Source: Crocinitomicaceae bacterium
Lineage (GTDB): Bacteria > Bacteroidota > Bacteroidia > Flavobacteriales_D > Crocinitomicaceae
Direction of reading: 5' to 3'
Length of the DNA: 64,000 bases
Assembly (NCBI GenBank): GCA_016709005.1
Contig: JADJEU010000021.1
Span: forward strand, 124,001-188,000
Shown: positions 1 to 9,877 of the stretch, in pieces
Layout of the letters: each line of letters begins with the position of its first letter
Numbering within the stretch: the stretch's first letter is position 1
The notes under the pieces: model-generated
Told to the model about the DNA's origin: nothing
Seen by the model: only the letters and a program-made list of their open reading frames with translations
Database searches by the model: none
Position numbers and translations under genes: made by a program

Positions 1-68
1 AACACATCTACTTTTCAAAAAACACTACCAATCATATTTTCCTTACCTTAATCGCAAAAATAGAATAG

Positions 69-1409
69 GTGACCATTAAACCCACACTCCGACAAATCGA
101 CCTTACTTTTATTGTAGTTGGTCTGGTAATTGGAATGGGAATTTTCCGCACCCCACCAGAGGTTGCAGCTGCTGCACAAGTTCCATGGATCTTTTTTGCC
201 GCCTGGATTTTAGGCGCAGTCGTCAGCATGATTGGTGCATTAACATTTGCAGAAATTGGTTCGCGATATCCTGCCGCCGGAGGATTTTATAAAATATTTT
301 CACATTGTTATCATCCCGCTTTTGCCTTTATGGTGAACTGGATTACGGTCATCAGCAATGCTGCTTCAACAGCTGGAGTTGCAATCATGGGCAGTGAATA
401 TATCATGCCTTTGCTTTTTCCACAAGCAGCAAATGACACCACCGTGAAGTTGTTGACGATTGGTGCAATTTTACTTTTATTCGTTTCCAATTTCCTCGGA
501 ATAAAAGTAGGTTCGAGAATCTTGAATATTTTAATGGCGGTGAAAATTTTGTTGCTCGTTTTAATCATTTCTGCGATCTTTTTTGTTGATGCAAGTGAAG
601 CAACACCAGCTGTAACTCAACCCAAAAATTTTGTCTGGTGGCATGCATTGGCGCTTTGTTTTATTCCTACATTTTTTACGTATGGAGGTTATCAGCAAAC
701 CATGAATTTTGGAGGCGATGTCGTGAATCCGCGCAAAACTTTTCCCCGATCGATTTTTATTGCAATGACCCTGGTAATGGTTTTATATCTGGCAGCGAAT
801 TATGCGTATGTTCATGCCATTGGATTTGAATCTTTAAAAACAACTAAAACATTGGCGGCTGATGTAATGGGTTTGATGTTTGGAGATGTGGCTTTTAAAA
901 TTGTTTCTGTGCTCATGTTTTTTTCAGTGATGGCCTATGTGAATGTTTCGCTTATGAGTAATCCGCGCGTCTATTTTGCGATGGCTGAAGATAAAGTATT
1001 GCCTCCTCTTTTTAAACGTGTCAACAGCAAAACACAAGTGCAGGAATTTGGATTGAGTTTATTTTGTTTCTTCATTATTATCACTTTGTTTTTTACTTCT
1101 TCTTTTCAAAAGATTTTGGAGTATGTGATGTTTTTTGACAGCATTGGATTTATTACTGCAGCATCCGCGATTTTTATTTTGAGATACCGCGCCAAAAAAT
1201 CAGGTGACCCTGAGGGTATTTTCAAAATGAGAGGATATCCTTACTTACCAATTCTTTTTGTTCTTGCTTATGCCAGTGTAAGCACGGTAGTTTTAGTTGC
1301 TAATCCACAAGTAGCCATTTGGGGTGTAGGCCTTTTTATTTCTGGATTGCCTTTATTTTATTTGATTCGATATCTTGTGAAAAAGACTTCTCGTCATGTA
1401 GTTGATTAG
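69..1409 (+). CDS. APC-family amino acid permease
   Basis: A 446-residue, strongly hydrophobic protein with about twelve predicted membrane spans. The N-terminal helix carries GMGIFRTPPE near residue 23, the helix-1 signature of APC amino-acid/polyamine transporters, and FAEIGSRYPAAGG follows near residue 60. It should exchange or import amino acids across the inner membrane; the substrate cannot be read from the sequence. The start is GTG at 69, because the codon before it is an in-frame TAG and no ATG precedes the first membrane span. It is separated from the next gene by a palindromic repeat, so it is probably monocistronic. Confidence 0.9.
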   Translation: MTIKPTLRQIDLTFIVVGLVIGMGIFRTPPEVAAAAQVPWIFFAAWILGAVVSMIGALTFAEIGSRYPAAGGFYKIFSHCYHPAFAFMVNWITVISNAASTAGVAIMGSEYIMPLLFPQAANDTTVKLLTIGAILLLFVSNFLGIKVGSRILNILMAVKILLLVLIISAIFFVDASEATPAVTQPKNFVWWHALALCFIPTFFTYGGYQQTMNFGGDVVNPRKTFPRSIFIAMTLVMVLYLAANYAYVHAIGFESLKTTKTLAADVMGLMFGDVAFKIVSVLMFFSVMAYVNVSLMSNPRVYFAMAEDKVLPPLFKRVNSKTQVQEFGLSLFCFFIIITLFFTSSFQKILEYVMFFDSIGFITAASAIFILRYRAKKSGDPEGIFKMRGYPYLPILFVLAYASVSTVVLVANPQVAIWGVGLFISGLPLFYLIRYLVKKTSRHVVD

Positions 1410-1454
1410 CGATTTTTTGGTCTCAATCGTCTGAAAGATACCTGCAGTTTGGGT

Positions 1455-1582
1455 GCCGTTTCCCGCAGATTTTCGCTGAAAAAATACGCAGATGCCGCAG
1501 ATAAAAATTTGAATAATGACTAAAATCAGATCAGCGTAAATCAGCGCTTTTAAAATCTGTGAAAATCTGCGGGGAATATTCC
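1455..1582. repeat. Palindromic intergenic repeat (CGCAGAT family)
   Basis: The 333-base gap between the permease and the RimK-like gene holds a long imperfect palindrome. The left half begins TTTCCCGCAGATTTTCGC and the right half ends AAAATCTGCGGGGAA, with short CGCAGAT/ATCTGCG and GCGTAAATCAGCG units between. The same units recur at 7438-7574. It can fold into a branched hairpin; no reading frame is apparent. Confidence 0.7.
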
Positions 1583-1742
1583 TTGGCTTAACTTCACTGC
1601 TTCAAATGACAGTCTAAGTAACCTGGGGCATGTGAAATCGAGCAAACAGTGTGCTTTTATTGGTATTCACTGCCACGGAATTTTTCATCACTATCCCTTG
1701 CAATAGAATATTTTCCTACTTTTAGCAGCAAGAACAACTAGC

Positions 1743-2618
1743 ATGCTGATTTACATTCTCTCCCGCGGACCTAAATTATATTCGACTCTTCGCATTTACA
1801 AGGCCGCTGTAAAAAAAGGTCATACCGTTCGTATCATTGACCACATGGAATGTGATCTGCTGATTGAAAAAGGGGTATTTAAAGTAGTTTATAACGAAGA
1901 AATTCTTCCTAAACCAGATTTTATAATTCCCAGAATTGGTAGCTCGGTTACTTTCTATGGATCAACTGTAGTAAGACATTTTGAGCAGATGGGTGTGCAA
2001 ACGTTAAACAACGCAATCTCCATTTTAAATTCAAGAGATAAATTCAGAAGTCTTCAGTTTTTAGTAGAGGGCGGCATTCAAATTCCCACGACCTATTTTT
2101 CAAATGATCTCTTTTTTGCAAAAAAAATCGTACAAAGTAAGCTCGGTTACCCATTCATTATTAAAGTTCTGGAAGGCACACAGGGATTGGGAGTGTATCT
2201 GGTTAAAGATGAAGAAAATGCAACTGAAATTCTAAGTCATTTTATGGCTAAGAAAACGAAAATCATGTTGCAGGAATATATTGCTGAATTCAGTGGAAAA
2301 GATTTGCGCGTATTTGTTGTTGGAAATAAAATTGTAGCAACCATGATGCGCATTGCGGGCGGTGATGATTTCAGATCCAATTTGCATCGCGGTGGCCGCG
2401 GTGAAAAAGTGGAACTCACGCCCGATGAAAAAGCAATGGCCATCAATTCAGTTAAAGCATTGAATCTGCAGGTTGCAGGTGTAGATATTCTAAGAAGTAA
2501 AAAAGGTCCAATGGTGATTGAGGTTAATTCATCGCCAGGATTGGAAGGGATAGAGCGTGTTTCAGAAATGGAAGTAGCGGAGGAAATAATCGATCTATTA
2601 GAACGACTTAAAAAATGA
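1743..2618 (+). CDS. RimK-like ATP-grasp ligase
   Basis: A 291-residue ATP-grasp enzyme of the RimK family, which ligates glutamate or similar amino acids to a carboxylate using ATP. Visible features are the N-terminal pre-ATP-grasp region, the nucleotide-binding GYPFIIKVLEGTQGLGV loop near residues 137-153, and EVNSSPGLEG near the C-terminus carrying the metal-binding Glu and Asn. Its length matches RimK (about 300). It overlaps the next gene by four bases (ATGA), so the two are translationally coupled. This pairing of RimK-like ligase with an aspartoacylase-like enzyme suggests one adds and the other removes or trims an acyl-amino-acid group; the substrate is unknown. Confidence 0.88.
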   Translation: MLIYILSRGPKLYSTLRIYKAAVKKGHTVRIIDHMECDLLIEKGVFKVVYNEEILPKPDFIIPRIGSSVTFYGSTVVRHFEQMGVQTLNNAISILNSRDKFRSLQFLVEGGIQIPTTYFSNDLFFAKKIVQSKLGYPFIIKVLEGTQGLGVYLVKDEENATEILSHFMAKKTKIMLQEYIAEFSGKDLRVFVVGNKIVATMMRIAGGDDFRSNLHRGGRGEKVELTPDEKAMAINSVKALNLQVAGVDILRSKKGPMVIEVNSSPGLEGIERVSEMEVAEEIIDLLERLKK

Positions 2619-3550
2619 TTATAAACAACTATGAAGTCCTGCCCGGCAAAAACGCAACCTTGCGCATTCCGGTAGCCAGTTTGCCTTCAGGCAATACGGT
2701 GAATCTTTTTGCGCATGTGTATCGCAGCAAAAAGCCGGGGCCTACTATGCTTGTAATTGGTGGAATTCATGGCGATGAAATTAACGGCGTTGAGATAGTC
2801 CGGCGTGCTGTAAAAAATGGCATGTTTAAAAAATTGCGCAAAGGATCGGTGATTGCAATTCCGCTTTTAAATATTTATGGTTTCATTAATTTCTCGCGCG
2901 GATTTCCAGACGGAAAAGATGTAAACCGAAGTTTTCCCGGAAGCAAAAACGGTTCACTGGCAGCTCGGATTGCATATACTTTAACGCATGATATTTTGCC
3001 ACTTTGCGATTTTGGTTTGGATTTTCATACAGGCGGTGCCAGCGTTTATAACTATCCGCAAGTTAGGGCGTATCGCGATGATGAAGCAAGTTTGAAATTG
3101 GCAGAAGAGTTTAATATGCCGCTGGTCGTTAAAACAAATTTGATTGCAAATTCGTTCAGAAAAGCGGCTCACAATAAAGGAATTCCGATTGTTGTTTTTG
3201 AAGGTGGCGAATCTTTACGGATGGACGAGTTTTCGATCAATGAAGGTTTGCGTGGAATAGTATCTGTGCTTGCCGCACGCGACATGATCAAGTCCAATGT
3301 TCCAAAGGTTGATACCGTTGTTTTTGAGAAAGGATCGTGGTTACGGGCACATCGATCAGGACTTTTTGTTCACTACAAACAATCGGGTGATCATGTAAAT
3401 AAAGGTCAGGTTTTGGGAATCATTACCGACCCTTATGGCGGACCGGAAACCAAAGTAAAAGCTCGAAAAAAAGGAATCATCTTTGGTCATAATAACAAGC
3501 CGGTAATCAATCAGGGCGATGCTTTGTTTCACATTGGCTATGAAAAATAA
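2615..3550 (+). CDS. Succinylglutamate desuccinylase/aspartoacylase family protein
   Basis: A 311-residue zinc-dependent amidohydrolase-like protein. The family zinc ligands are visible as H52 and E55 in GGIHGDEINGVE and H138 in LDFHTGG. Such enzymes release an N-acyl or C-terminal group from amino acids or small peptides. The C-terminal third (after about residue 230) looks like the beta-barrel appendage common in this family. It is coupled to the upstream RimK-like gene by overlap and is six bases from the SDR gene downstream, so 1743-4540 is probably one operon. Confidence 0.88.
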   Translation: MIINNYEVLPGKNATLRIPVASLPSGNTVNLFAHVYRSKKPGPTMLVIGGIHGDEINGVEIVRRAVKNGMFKKLRKGSVIAIPLLNIYGFINFSRGFPDGKDVNRSFPGSKNGSLAARIAYTLTHDILPLCDFGLDFHTGGASVYNYPQVRAYRDDEASLKLAEEFNMPLVVKTNLIANSFRKAAHNKGIPIVVFEGGESLRMDEFSINEGLRGIVSVLAARDMIKSNVPKVDTVVFEKGSWLRAHRSGLFVHYKQSGDHVNKGQVLGIITDPYGGPETKVKARKKGIIFGHNNKPVINQGDALFHIGYEK

Positions 3551-3556
3551 TTCAAC

Positions 3557-4540
3557 ATGTTGGTAGGCGTAACTGGTGCAAGCGGTCATTTGGGAAATGT
3601 CGTTTGCCGTACTTTAATTGATCGCGGCTTTCAGGTAAGAGTTTTGCACAGAAAAGATATTCGTTCATTTGAAGATTTAAATGTTGAGCGTGTTGTCGGA
3701 GATGTTCTGGATCTGGAAGCGGTAGATAAATTTGTTCAGGGATGTGATTATGTGATTCACTCTGCAGCCATCATTAGTATTCACGGTGATCCGACAGGGA
3801 TTGTTTTCAAAACAAATACAGAAGGTCCAAAAAATATTGCTGAAGCCTGCATCAAGCATAAAGTCAAGCGATTGATTCATGTGAGCAGTACACATGCGGT
3901 GATGGAGTTACCCTTTGAAACTCCCTTTGATGAAACCAGACCTTATAAACAAAAAGGATCTTTTGCATATGACTTTTCCAAGTCAACAGGTGAGCAGTTA
4001 ATGCTTAAGTATTTCAGAGAAGGAAAGATTGATGGCTTTGTTGTAAGACCCAGTTCGGTAATTGGACCATTTGATTACAGACCTTCTGAAATTGGAAAAG
4101 CTTTGCTCGATTTTTACAATCGAAAAATTCCGGTCCTTCCACCGGGCGGATATAATTTTATTGATGTCAGGGATATCTCAGCAACAATTGTTAATGCGCT
4201 TGAAAAAGGAAAATGTGGTGAAATCTATTTGCTGTCGGGCGAATATTATTCCATGAAAAATTTTGCAAACGTTGTGCACGAAACCAGCGGAAAAAAAGTC
4301 CCAAAAATGGTCATGCCTTTTTGGTTTTTGAAAATGCTTTTGCCTTTTGTAAAATTATATGGCAAGATGAAAAAGGCCAATCCTGTTTTTACCATTGAAG
4401 CCATCACCGCTTTAAAATTAGGTCATCCAAACATGGTGAATGAAAAAGCAAAAAAAGAACTAGGCCACGTTTGCCGTCCTTTAAAAGAAACTATTGCCGA
4501 CTTTTATAAATGGAATAAAGAACGAAAAGTGATTCAATAA
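3557..4540 (+). CDS. NAD-dependent epimerase/dehydratase (extended SDR)
   Basis: A 327-residue extended short-chain dehydrogenase. The Rossmann motif GVTGASGHLG occupies residues 4-13 and the catalytic pair is Y138/K142 in the YDFSK motif, with a Ser-rich strand VSSTH before it. Family members act on nucleotide sugars, steroids or dihydroflavonols; the closest general resemblance is to dihydroflavonol-reductase-like proteins, but the substrate is not deducible. It is the third gene of the cluster starting with the RimK-like ligase. Confidence 0.87.
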   Translation: MLVGVTGASGHLGNVVCRTLIDRGFQVRVLHRKDIRSFEDLNVERVVGDVLDLEAVDKFVQGCDYVIHSAAIISIHGDPTGIVFKTNTEGPKNIAEACIKHKVKRLIHVSSTHAVMELPFETPFDETRPYKQKGSFAYDFSKSTGEQLMLKYFREGKIDGFVVRPSSVIGPFDYRPSEIGKALLDFYNRKIPVLPPGGYNFIDVRDISATIVNALEKGKCGEIYLLSGEYYSMKNFANVVHETSGKKVPKMVMPFWFLKMLLPFVKLYGKMKKANPVFTIEAITALKLGHPNMVNEKAKKELGHVCRPLKETIADFYKWNKERKVIQ

Positions 4541-4672
4541 ATATTGCTTTGTGAATCTTTGCGCTACTTTGAGTTCTTTGTGTAACAACTCCCAAACTAG
4601 GCTATTTCACAAAGAAAAAATGAAGTGTCACAAAGGAAAAAATGTTTTTATAAATATATATATAGACTGTTA
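4541..4672. repeat. Imperfect palindromic intergenic repeat (TTTGTG family)
   Basis: Between the SDR gene and the membrane reductase. The left part contains CTTTGCGCTACTTTGAG and TTCTTTGTG; the right part contains CACAAAGAAAAAA and GTCACAAAGG in the opposite sense, so it can form a weak hairpin. Related motifs occur at 25700-25835. No coding potential seen. Confidence 0.5.
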
Positions 4673-4687
4673 AACTGACGAGAGAAA

Positions 4688-5452
4688 ATGAATTTAGAAA
4701 CCTTATACCTCATTTGCTACATTTGGTTAGGAATTGCAATTGCAGTTCACATCACCATGTTTTTTATCACTGCGCCTTTTGGTCGTCACACTACAACCAC
4801 GTGGGGACCAATGATTGATAATAAACTGGGGTGGTTCATTATGGAGCTGCCTTCATTAGGAATCATGCTCTATTTTTTGATGTTTGGAACGTTGTCGTTT
4901 AATTCCTATGTATGGATTTTATTTTCGCTTTGGATTTTTCATTATTTGAATCGCACATTTATTTATCCACTTCGAATCAGAGCTACCGATAAAAAAATGC
5001 CTTTGGTAATTGTACTCAACGCTATTCTCTTCAACTTTATGAATGCGGGTTTGAATGGTTACTTTTTAAGTGAATTGGCAGATTCATCCATGTATCAAAG
5101 TGATTGGCTGACAACGCCTCATTTCATTTTAGGCGCAGTTTTATTTGTTGTGGGAATGACCATCAATTGGAAATCAGACAGCATTTTAATTCATCTCAGA
5201 AAACCAGGTGAAACGGGTTATAAAATTCCGCGTGGATTTTTATTTGATTATGTTTCATCACCCAATTTATTTGGCGAATTAGTAGAGTGGGGTGGCTTTG
5301 CATTAATGGCCTGGAATTTACCTGCGCTCACATTTATGGTGTGGACGTTTGCCAATTTAGTTCCGCGCGCAAAAAATCACCACGATTGGTATCATCAAAA
5401 ATTTACAGATTATCCGAAGGAAAGGAAAGCGGTTTTTCCGTTTTTGTTTTGA
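4688..5452 (+). CDS. Steroid 5-alpha-reductase-like (3-oxo-5-alpha-steroid 4-dehydrogenase family) membrane enzyme
   Basis: A 254-residue polytopic membrane protein with about six spans. It shows the family pattern: FGRHTTTTWGPMIDNKLGWF near residue 30 and a C-terminal FPYLFEL-like region reading FDYVSSPNLFGELVEWGGFA near 180-200, ending NHHDWYHQKFTDYPKERKA. In the family these residues bind NADPH and the reaction reduces a carbon-carbon double bond next to a carbonyl. In bacteria the substrate is usually a polyprenoid or sterol-like lipid and is unknown here. Confidence 0.83.
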   Translation: MNLETLYLICYIWLGIAIAVHITMFFITAPFGRHTTTTWGPMIDNKLGWFIMELPSLGIMLYFLMFGTLSFNSYVWILFSLWIFHYLNRTFIYPLRIRATDKKMPLVIVLNAILFNFMNAGLNGYFLSELADSSMYQSDWLTTPHFILGAVLFVVGMTINWKSDSILIHLRKPGETGYKIPRGFLFDYVSSPNLFGELVEWGGFALMAWNLPALTFMVWTFANLVPRAKNHHDWYHQKFTDYPKERKAVFPFLF

Positions 5453-5474
5453 AACAAAAAATAGGATGTTCGTT

Positions 5475-5915
5475 TTATAAATTTTTAATACTCTCCTGAA
5501 TTTCCAGATTGAATTTCAGAATTTCTCCGGACACAGGTTTTTCAGTATGCCCCATGGGTTCTATCCGGTAGATCATTATTCCTTGTTCTTCTTTTCTGAT
5601 CATGTTTTTTGAAACGGATGCAACATCAATGTCTTCATAACCTGGCAAAGGCATGGTGTATACAGTTTCATTCGGGAATTTTAATGCGTAATCGAATGCC
5701 GGTGAGTGTATAACCCTGCAAACAATAATCCATCTGTTTCCGTTGTCTGAAGCAATTACCATTCCGGTTTTCATGCCTTTTAGTACTTGTGTCAATTCCA
5801 CGTACATTCCTAACAGAACATTGATTCCACTGAGATCTTCGAGATTAAAGGGATTCTTAACCTGAGAATTTCCGATTTGGTAAGCGGAATGGACCGGAAA
5901 GTTAAAACTCAGCAT
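5475..5915 (-). CDS. Hypothetical protein
   Basis: A 146-residue soluble protein, slightly acidic, with no motif I recognise. It has no signal peptide or membrane span. It ends close to, and convergent with, the reductase gene and lies nine bases downstream of the PhoH gene on the same strand, so it is probably co-transcribed with PhoH. The tail carries a charged helix (EILKFNLEIQESIKNL). The function is unknown. Confidence 0.65.
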   Translation of the reverse strand: MLSFNFPVHSAYQIGNSQVKNPFNLEDLSGINVLLGMYVELTQVLKGMKTGMVIASDNGNRWIIVCRVIHSPAFDYALKFPNETVYTMPLPGYEDIDVASVSKNMIRKEEQGIMIYRIEPMGHTEKPVSGEILKFNLEIQESIKNL

Positions 5916-5924
5916 AGTTTTATT

Positions 5925-7256
5925 TTACAACATCTCATTCGCCAAATTGGCCAACTCAGAACGTTCCCCTTTTTCCAATTTGATGTGCGCAAATAGGCGG
6001 TGACCTTTTAAACGATCAATCAAATAAGTAAGTCCGTTTGATTGTTCATCCATGTAAGGCGTATCAATCTGATGAATATCTCCCGTAAATACAACTTTGG
6101 TTCCTTCACCGGCGCGCGTGATGATTGTTTTCACTTCATGCGGGGTTAAGTTTTGTGCTTCGTCAATGATGAACATCATGTTGGATAAACTTCTTCCTCT
6201 GATGAATGCAAGAGCAGTGATTGATAGTTCACCCGATGCTTCCATGTCATCCAGCATTTTGAATTTTTTCTCACCGGGTTTGAATTGACTTTTGATGAAT
6301 TTCAAATTATCCCAAAGCGGTTGCATGTAGGGTGAAATTTTATCTTCAGCAGTTCCCGGCAAAAAACCAATGTCTTTATTGCTTAGTGGAATGATTGGAC
6401 GCGCCAGAATAATCTGGTTATACATGTGTTTTTGCTCCAATGCAGCTGCAAGAGCGAGTAAGGTCTTACCTGTTCCGGCAACGCCTTGCATTGCTACTAA
6501 CTTTATATCTGGATTCAAAAGTGCGTTGATGGCAAAAGTTTGTTCAGCATTACGAGGCTTCACACTAAAAGCATATTCTTTTTCTACGCGTTCAATTTCA
6601 TCCGACACACTATCGTATCTGCACAAAACTGAATCGTTTCCACTTTTTAAAATGTAGTATCCATTGGCCACTTTGCGCGGTCCAATAATTTTTTTCTCCT
6701 CAATGCGACCTCTTTTATAGAGTTCAGCAATTTGTTTCGGATCAACATCGTCAATGATTGGAAAAGCTTCTGAAACGACATCAACGTCTTTTACTTTACC
6801 AGTCTCATAATCTTCTGAAGGTAGCCCAATCGCTTTTGCTTTGAGTCGAAGGTTAATATCTTTGGTAACAAGAATAACCGACTTGCCTTTTTCTGATTCA
6901 GCTAGCGTTAACGCTGCGTTAATGATTCGGTGATCATTTTTGCCATGACCGTAAATCTCTTCTGCATTTCTGCCATTGACAACATTGGACATGACAATTT
7001 TCAACCGGCCGCGTTTTGGTCCCAGACTGATCCATTGATCCATGTTGTGATTGCCTGATAATTTATCAAGATATCGGATGATCTCTCTGGCCTGAAAATT
7101 CTTGGTGTCGTTCCCGATTTTAAACCGGTCAAGCTCTTCTAAAACAGTGATTGGAATTGCTACATCGTGATCTTTGAAGTTCTGTATAGATTGGTGATCG
7201 AAAAGAAGTACCGACGTATCGAGTACAAAAATTTTTTTCGCTGATGCTTTGGCCAT
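5925..7256 (-). CDS. PIN-PhoH fusion ATPase (PhoH2 type)
   Basis: A 443-residue two-domain protein. The N-terminal PIN-like nuclease domain (about 8-140) has the first acidic residue in VLDTSVLLFD and the second cluster in EELDRFK. The C-terminal PhoH domain (about 240-443) has Walker A GVAGTGKT, Walker B FIIDEAQN and TGDIHQID. PhoH2 proteins couple an ATP-dependent helicase-like motor to a PIN RNase and are linked to RNA turnover. The length and order are normal. The ATG start fits the PIN start. Confidence 0.93.
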   Translation of the reverse strand: MAKASAKKIFVLDTSVLLFDHQSIQNFKDHDVAIPITVLEELDRFKIGNDTKNFQAREIIRYLDKLSGNHNMDQWISLGPKRGRLKIVMSNVVNGRNAEEIYGHGKNDHRIINAALTLAESEKGKSVILVTKDINLRLKAKAIGLPSEDYETGKVKDVDVVSEAFPIIDDVDPKQIAELYKRGRIEEKKIIGPRKVANGYYILKSGNDSVLCRYDSVSDEIERVEKEYAFSVKPRNAEQTFAINALLNPDIKLVAMQGVAGTGKTLLALAAALEQKHMYNQIILARPIIPLSNKDIGFLPGTAEDKISPYMQPLWDNLKFIKSQFKPGEKKFKMLDDMEASGELSITALAFIRGRSLSNMMFIIDEAQNLTPHEVKTIITRAGEGTKVVFTGDIHQIDTPYMDEQSNGLTYLIDRLKGHRLFAHIKLEKGERSELANLANEML

Positions 7257-7437
7257 AAAGAGCGTTTTGTCTCCGAAATTTAAATAGACTCTTTAATTAA
7301 TCGTGACAGATTCGAAATAGTTATTAACCAAATACTTTTAAAAGCATGGAGGAATTATTCTAGCTACATTATTTTAACTTGAACGATCTTGTTGGAATTT
7401 TATGCATCGCATGTGGAAATAAAATGGCGCTGAATTT

Positions 7438-7574
7438 TTTTCCCGCAGATATACGCAGATTTTAAAAACCGCAGATTTACACAGATTTGATCAAGTGAAA
7501 TTTGTGAGATTCCTTTAGAAAATCAGATCTGCGGCATCAGCGATTTTTATCTGTGTAATCAGCGGGGAAATTGG
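7438..7574. repeat. Palindromic intergenic repeat (CGCAGAT family)
   Basis: The 434-base gap between PhoH and PpiD holds a second copy of the repeat seen at 1455-1582. The left half runs TTTCCCGCAGATATACGCAG and the right half ends TCTGTGTAATCAGCGGGGAAA; CGCAGAT units alternate with ATCTGCGG units on the other arm. The rest of the gap contains only the PpiD terminator. Confidence 0.7.
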
Positions 7575-7630
7575 GCAGTAGGTTTTCTTTCCGGCTCAAG
7601 GAAACAGATTTTGTTTATAAAAATGTGCGC

Positions 7631-7666
7631 AAAAAAAATCCTGACTCTGGGTTAGAAAGTCAGGAT
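7631..7666 (-). terminator. Intrinsic terminator of the PpiD gene
   Basis: On the minus strand, ATCCTGACT and AGTCAGGAT form a perfect 9-bp stem with an 11-nt loop followed by eight or nine T residues (the A run at 7631-7638). It lies 25 bases past the stop codon of the foldase gene. Confidence 0.88.
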
Positions 7667-7690
7667 TCTATTTTTTAGACTAATCGGATA

Positions 7691-9877
7691 TTATCCTTGA
7701 AACTCAATACGACGACGGTTGTCTTTAATGTCTGCTTTTTCACGCAACGCTTTAATAACTAAACCATCTGCTGAACCTGCACGTGCAAGTTGCATATTAG
7801 TTCTGTTAATTGAATAGTCAGTTATTTCCGGAGCTTTTGTCTCACTTTCTATAATAACAACGTAAACACCTGTTGAACCTTTAATTGGTTTGGTCATTGA
7901 TCCTGTTGGAATTTTGGTAAACAATTTTCCGATTACTTCAGGTTCATTTCCACCGCCACCTTGAATGACGTTCGAAGCAAAATAGATTTCAGCAGAAAGA
8001 ATCTGACCGTTTTTTACAACTTTGGCAACTTCTTCCAAACTGTTTTTTCCAGACATTTTTTCAATGTAAATTTTTGCCTGTTTGTCTTTCAAAGCAGGGA
8101 AACGCATTTGATCTTTTACATCTTCAAATTCTGGCGCACCTTCTGGAATAATATTTGACAAATAGGCAACAACATATTTATCACCATCCAAAATCGGATC
8201 AGAAATCATGCCTTCTGTTGCTTTTGAATTGAACGCAAAACTCATCACACGTTTTGGTTCGTTGATTCCCATTACGTAGCTATTGCTTAACCAAACGCGT
8301 GTAGGGTTTATAACCAAATTGCTGTCTTTAGCCAATTGCTGAAAAGCAGAATCTTTTGTTGATTCGTTTACGTTGTAGATGAAATCAAATACTTTTTCTT
8401 CCATCATTTTTTTAGTGTCTTCACTTGGCTTTACTGATTTTGTAACAACAGCTAATGAAGGAACAACACGCTCACCGCGACCTAAAACTTCTACAATGTG
8501 ATATCCGTAAGTTGTTTTTACAACCTGAAGTTTTCCAATAGCACCTTTGAAAGAAGCATCGTTGAATTCAGTTACCATACGTCCTTCCGAAAACCACTTA
8601 TACTCACCGTTGGTTGGAATTGAACCTGGATCCTGGGTAAACTTCTGTACCATCTCCACAAAATTATCTTGCGCGTTGATTACTTTAACAAGTGAATCTG
8701 TCAATGCTTTTGCATAAGCATCTGACTGAACTGCATCAACTTTAATCAAGATGTGACGAACCCATGCCTGTGTTTCTTTTCTTACGCGCGTTACTTTAAC
8801 AATAGATAAATCTGTTCCTGAAGCAAATGGTCCGATTACATCACCCACTTGCGCCTTTTGAACAGCGTCATCAGCAGAAGCAGGGTATTGATTATTCCCA
8901 AAAAAGGTATCAAAAACTAATTGATCAGCACCCATTCTGAATTCGGCTGTGTCGGTTGTAAATTGAGTTGAGCTATAACGTTGCATAAACAATACGTTAT
9001 CATCCGCTTTTTTGAAGTCTTCTTTTAACGCTTCAAGTTCTGCTTTGATTGTTTCAACATCTTCAGCAGTTGCAGTTATTGGGAATGTTACATATTCAAT
9101 ATCACGAGACTCTTCTTGCTCATATTGTTTTTCATGTTTATGTTCTTCGTAAAATGCTTTAATGTCTTCATCCGTAACGGTGATTTCATCTGCAGGTATA
9201 TCTGTGTAGCGCTGCATCACAAACTTGATACGTTTTTTATTGTTCTCAGCGTAGTATTGGTCTTTTGCTTCTAATGAGTTCACATAGATACCACGTTTAA
9301 TAAGCGTAACATATTTATCTGCCTTGCGGGTATCTTTTAATTCCTGTTCAAAATCAGACCATTGTTTTCTGGCAAGCAACCAGTTTTCACGAGCTTCTTC
9401 TGTTTCAGGCTCTACATCCAGGTTGTTGATGAACGAACGAACTGAATCTCTTGAGAAACCCATTGGTCCCTGGAAAATTGGAATTTGCATAACCCAAGGG
9501 TGAACGTGATTTCCGTGAATCATGTCGTTCAACTCATCCGATGTACATACAATCTGCAATTTGTCAAACTCACGGTTCATCAAGTTGCGGCGAACCACTT
9601 CGTTGAACGCTTGATCTTTTGATTGCTGCTCTGCAGTTTCATCGTATGGTCGACCTTGCATTTCTGAATTTTGCTTGTCGCGAGTCATATAGCTTTCCAG
9701 AATATACTCATACTCTTCTTCATCAAGAGGCTCTTCATAAGCAGTTCCCAATGGAAGGATGTCCATGTCATTACCGGCACCAGACTGGTATTCCGTATAA
9801 ATAAATGCGAACATTGCAATTCCAATAACGACTAGTAATAAAACTGAGTTCCGTTGAATTTTTCCAATTATTGCCAT
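7691..9877 (-). CDS. PpiD/SurA-type periplasmic peptidyl-prolyl isomerase
   Basis: A 728-residue foldase. Residues about 10-30 form a single membrane anchor with a short cytoplasmic start, followed by a SurA_N-like helical chaperone region (about 35-350) rich in charged helices. A parvulin rotamase domain spans about 370-470, with VRHILIK, EYKWFSEGRMV and TTYGYHIVEV. The rest is a long C-terminal chaperone region. It should assist folding of outer-membrane and secreted proteins at the inner membrane. Length is typical of Bacteroidota PpiD. Its own terminator follows. Confidence 0.9.
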   Translation of the reverse strand: MAIIGKIQRNSVLLLVVIGIAMFAFIYTEYQSGAGNDMDILPLGTAYEEPLDEEEYEYILESYMTRDKQNSEMQGRPYDETAEQQSKDQAFNEVVRRNLMNREFDKLQIVCTSDELNDMIHGNHVHPWVMQIPIFQGPMGFSRDSVRSFINNLDVEPETEEARENWLLARKQWSDFEQELKDTRKADKYVTLIKRGIYVNSLEAKDQYYAENNKKRIKFVMQRYTDIPADEITVTDEDIKAFYEEHKHEKQYEQEESRDIEYVTFPITATAEDVETIKAELEALKEDFKKADDNVLFMQRYSSTQFTTDTAEFRMGADQLVFDTFFGNNQYPASADDAVQKAQVGDVIGPFASGTDLSIVKVTRVRKETQAWVRHILIKVDAVQSDAYAKALTDSLVKVINAQDNFVEMVQKFTQDPGSIPTNGEYKWFSEGRMVTEFNDASFKGAIGKLQVVKTTYGYHIVEVLGRGERVVPSLAVVTKSVKPSEDTKKMMEEKVFDFIYNVNESTKDSAFQQLAKDSNLVINPTRVWLSNSYVMGINEPKRVMSFAFNSKATEGMISDPILDGDKYVVAYLSNIIPEGAPEFEDVKDQMRFPALKDKQAKIYIEKMSGKNSLEEVAKVVKNGQILSAEIYFASNVIQGGGGNEPEVIGKLFTKIPTGSMTKPIKGSTGVYVVIIESETKAPEITDYSINRTNMQLARAGSADGLVIKALREKADIKDNRRRIEFQG

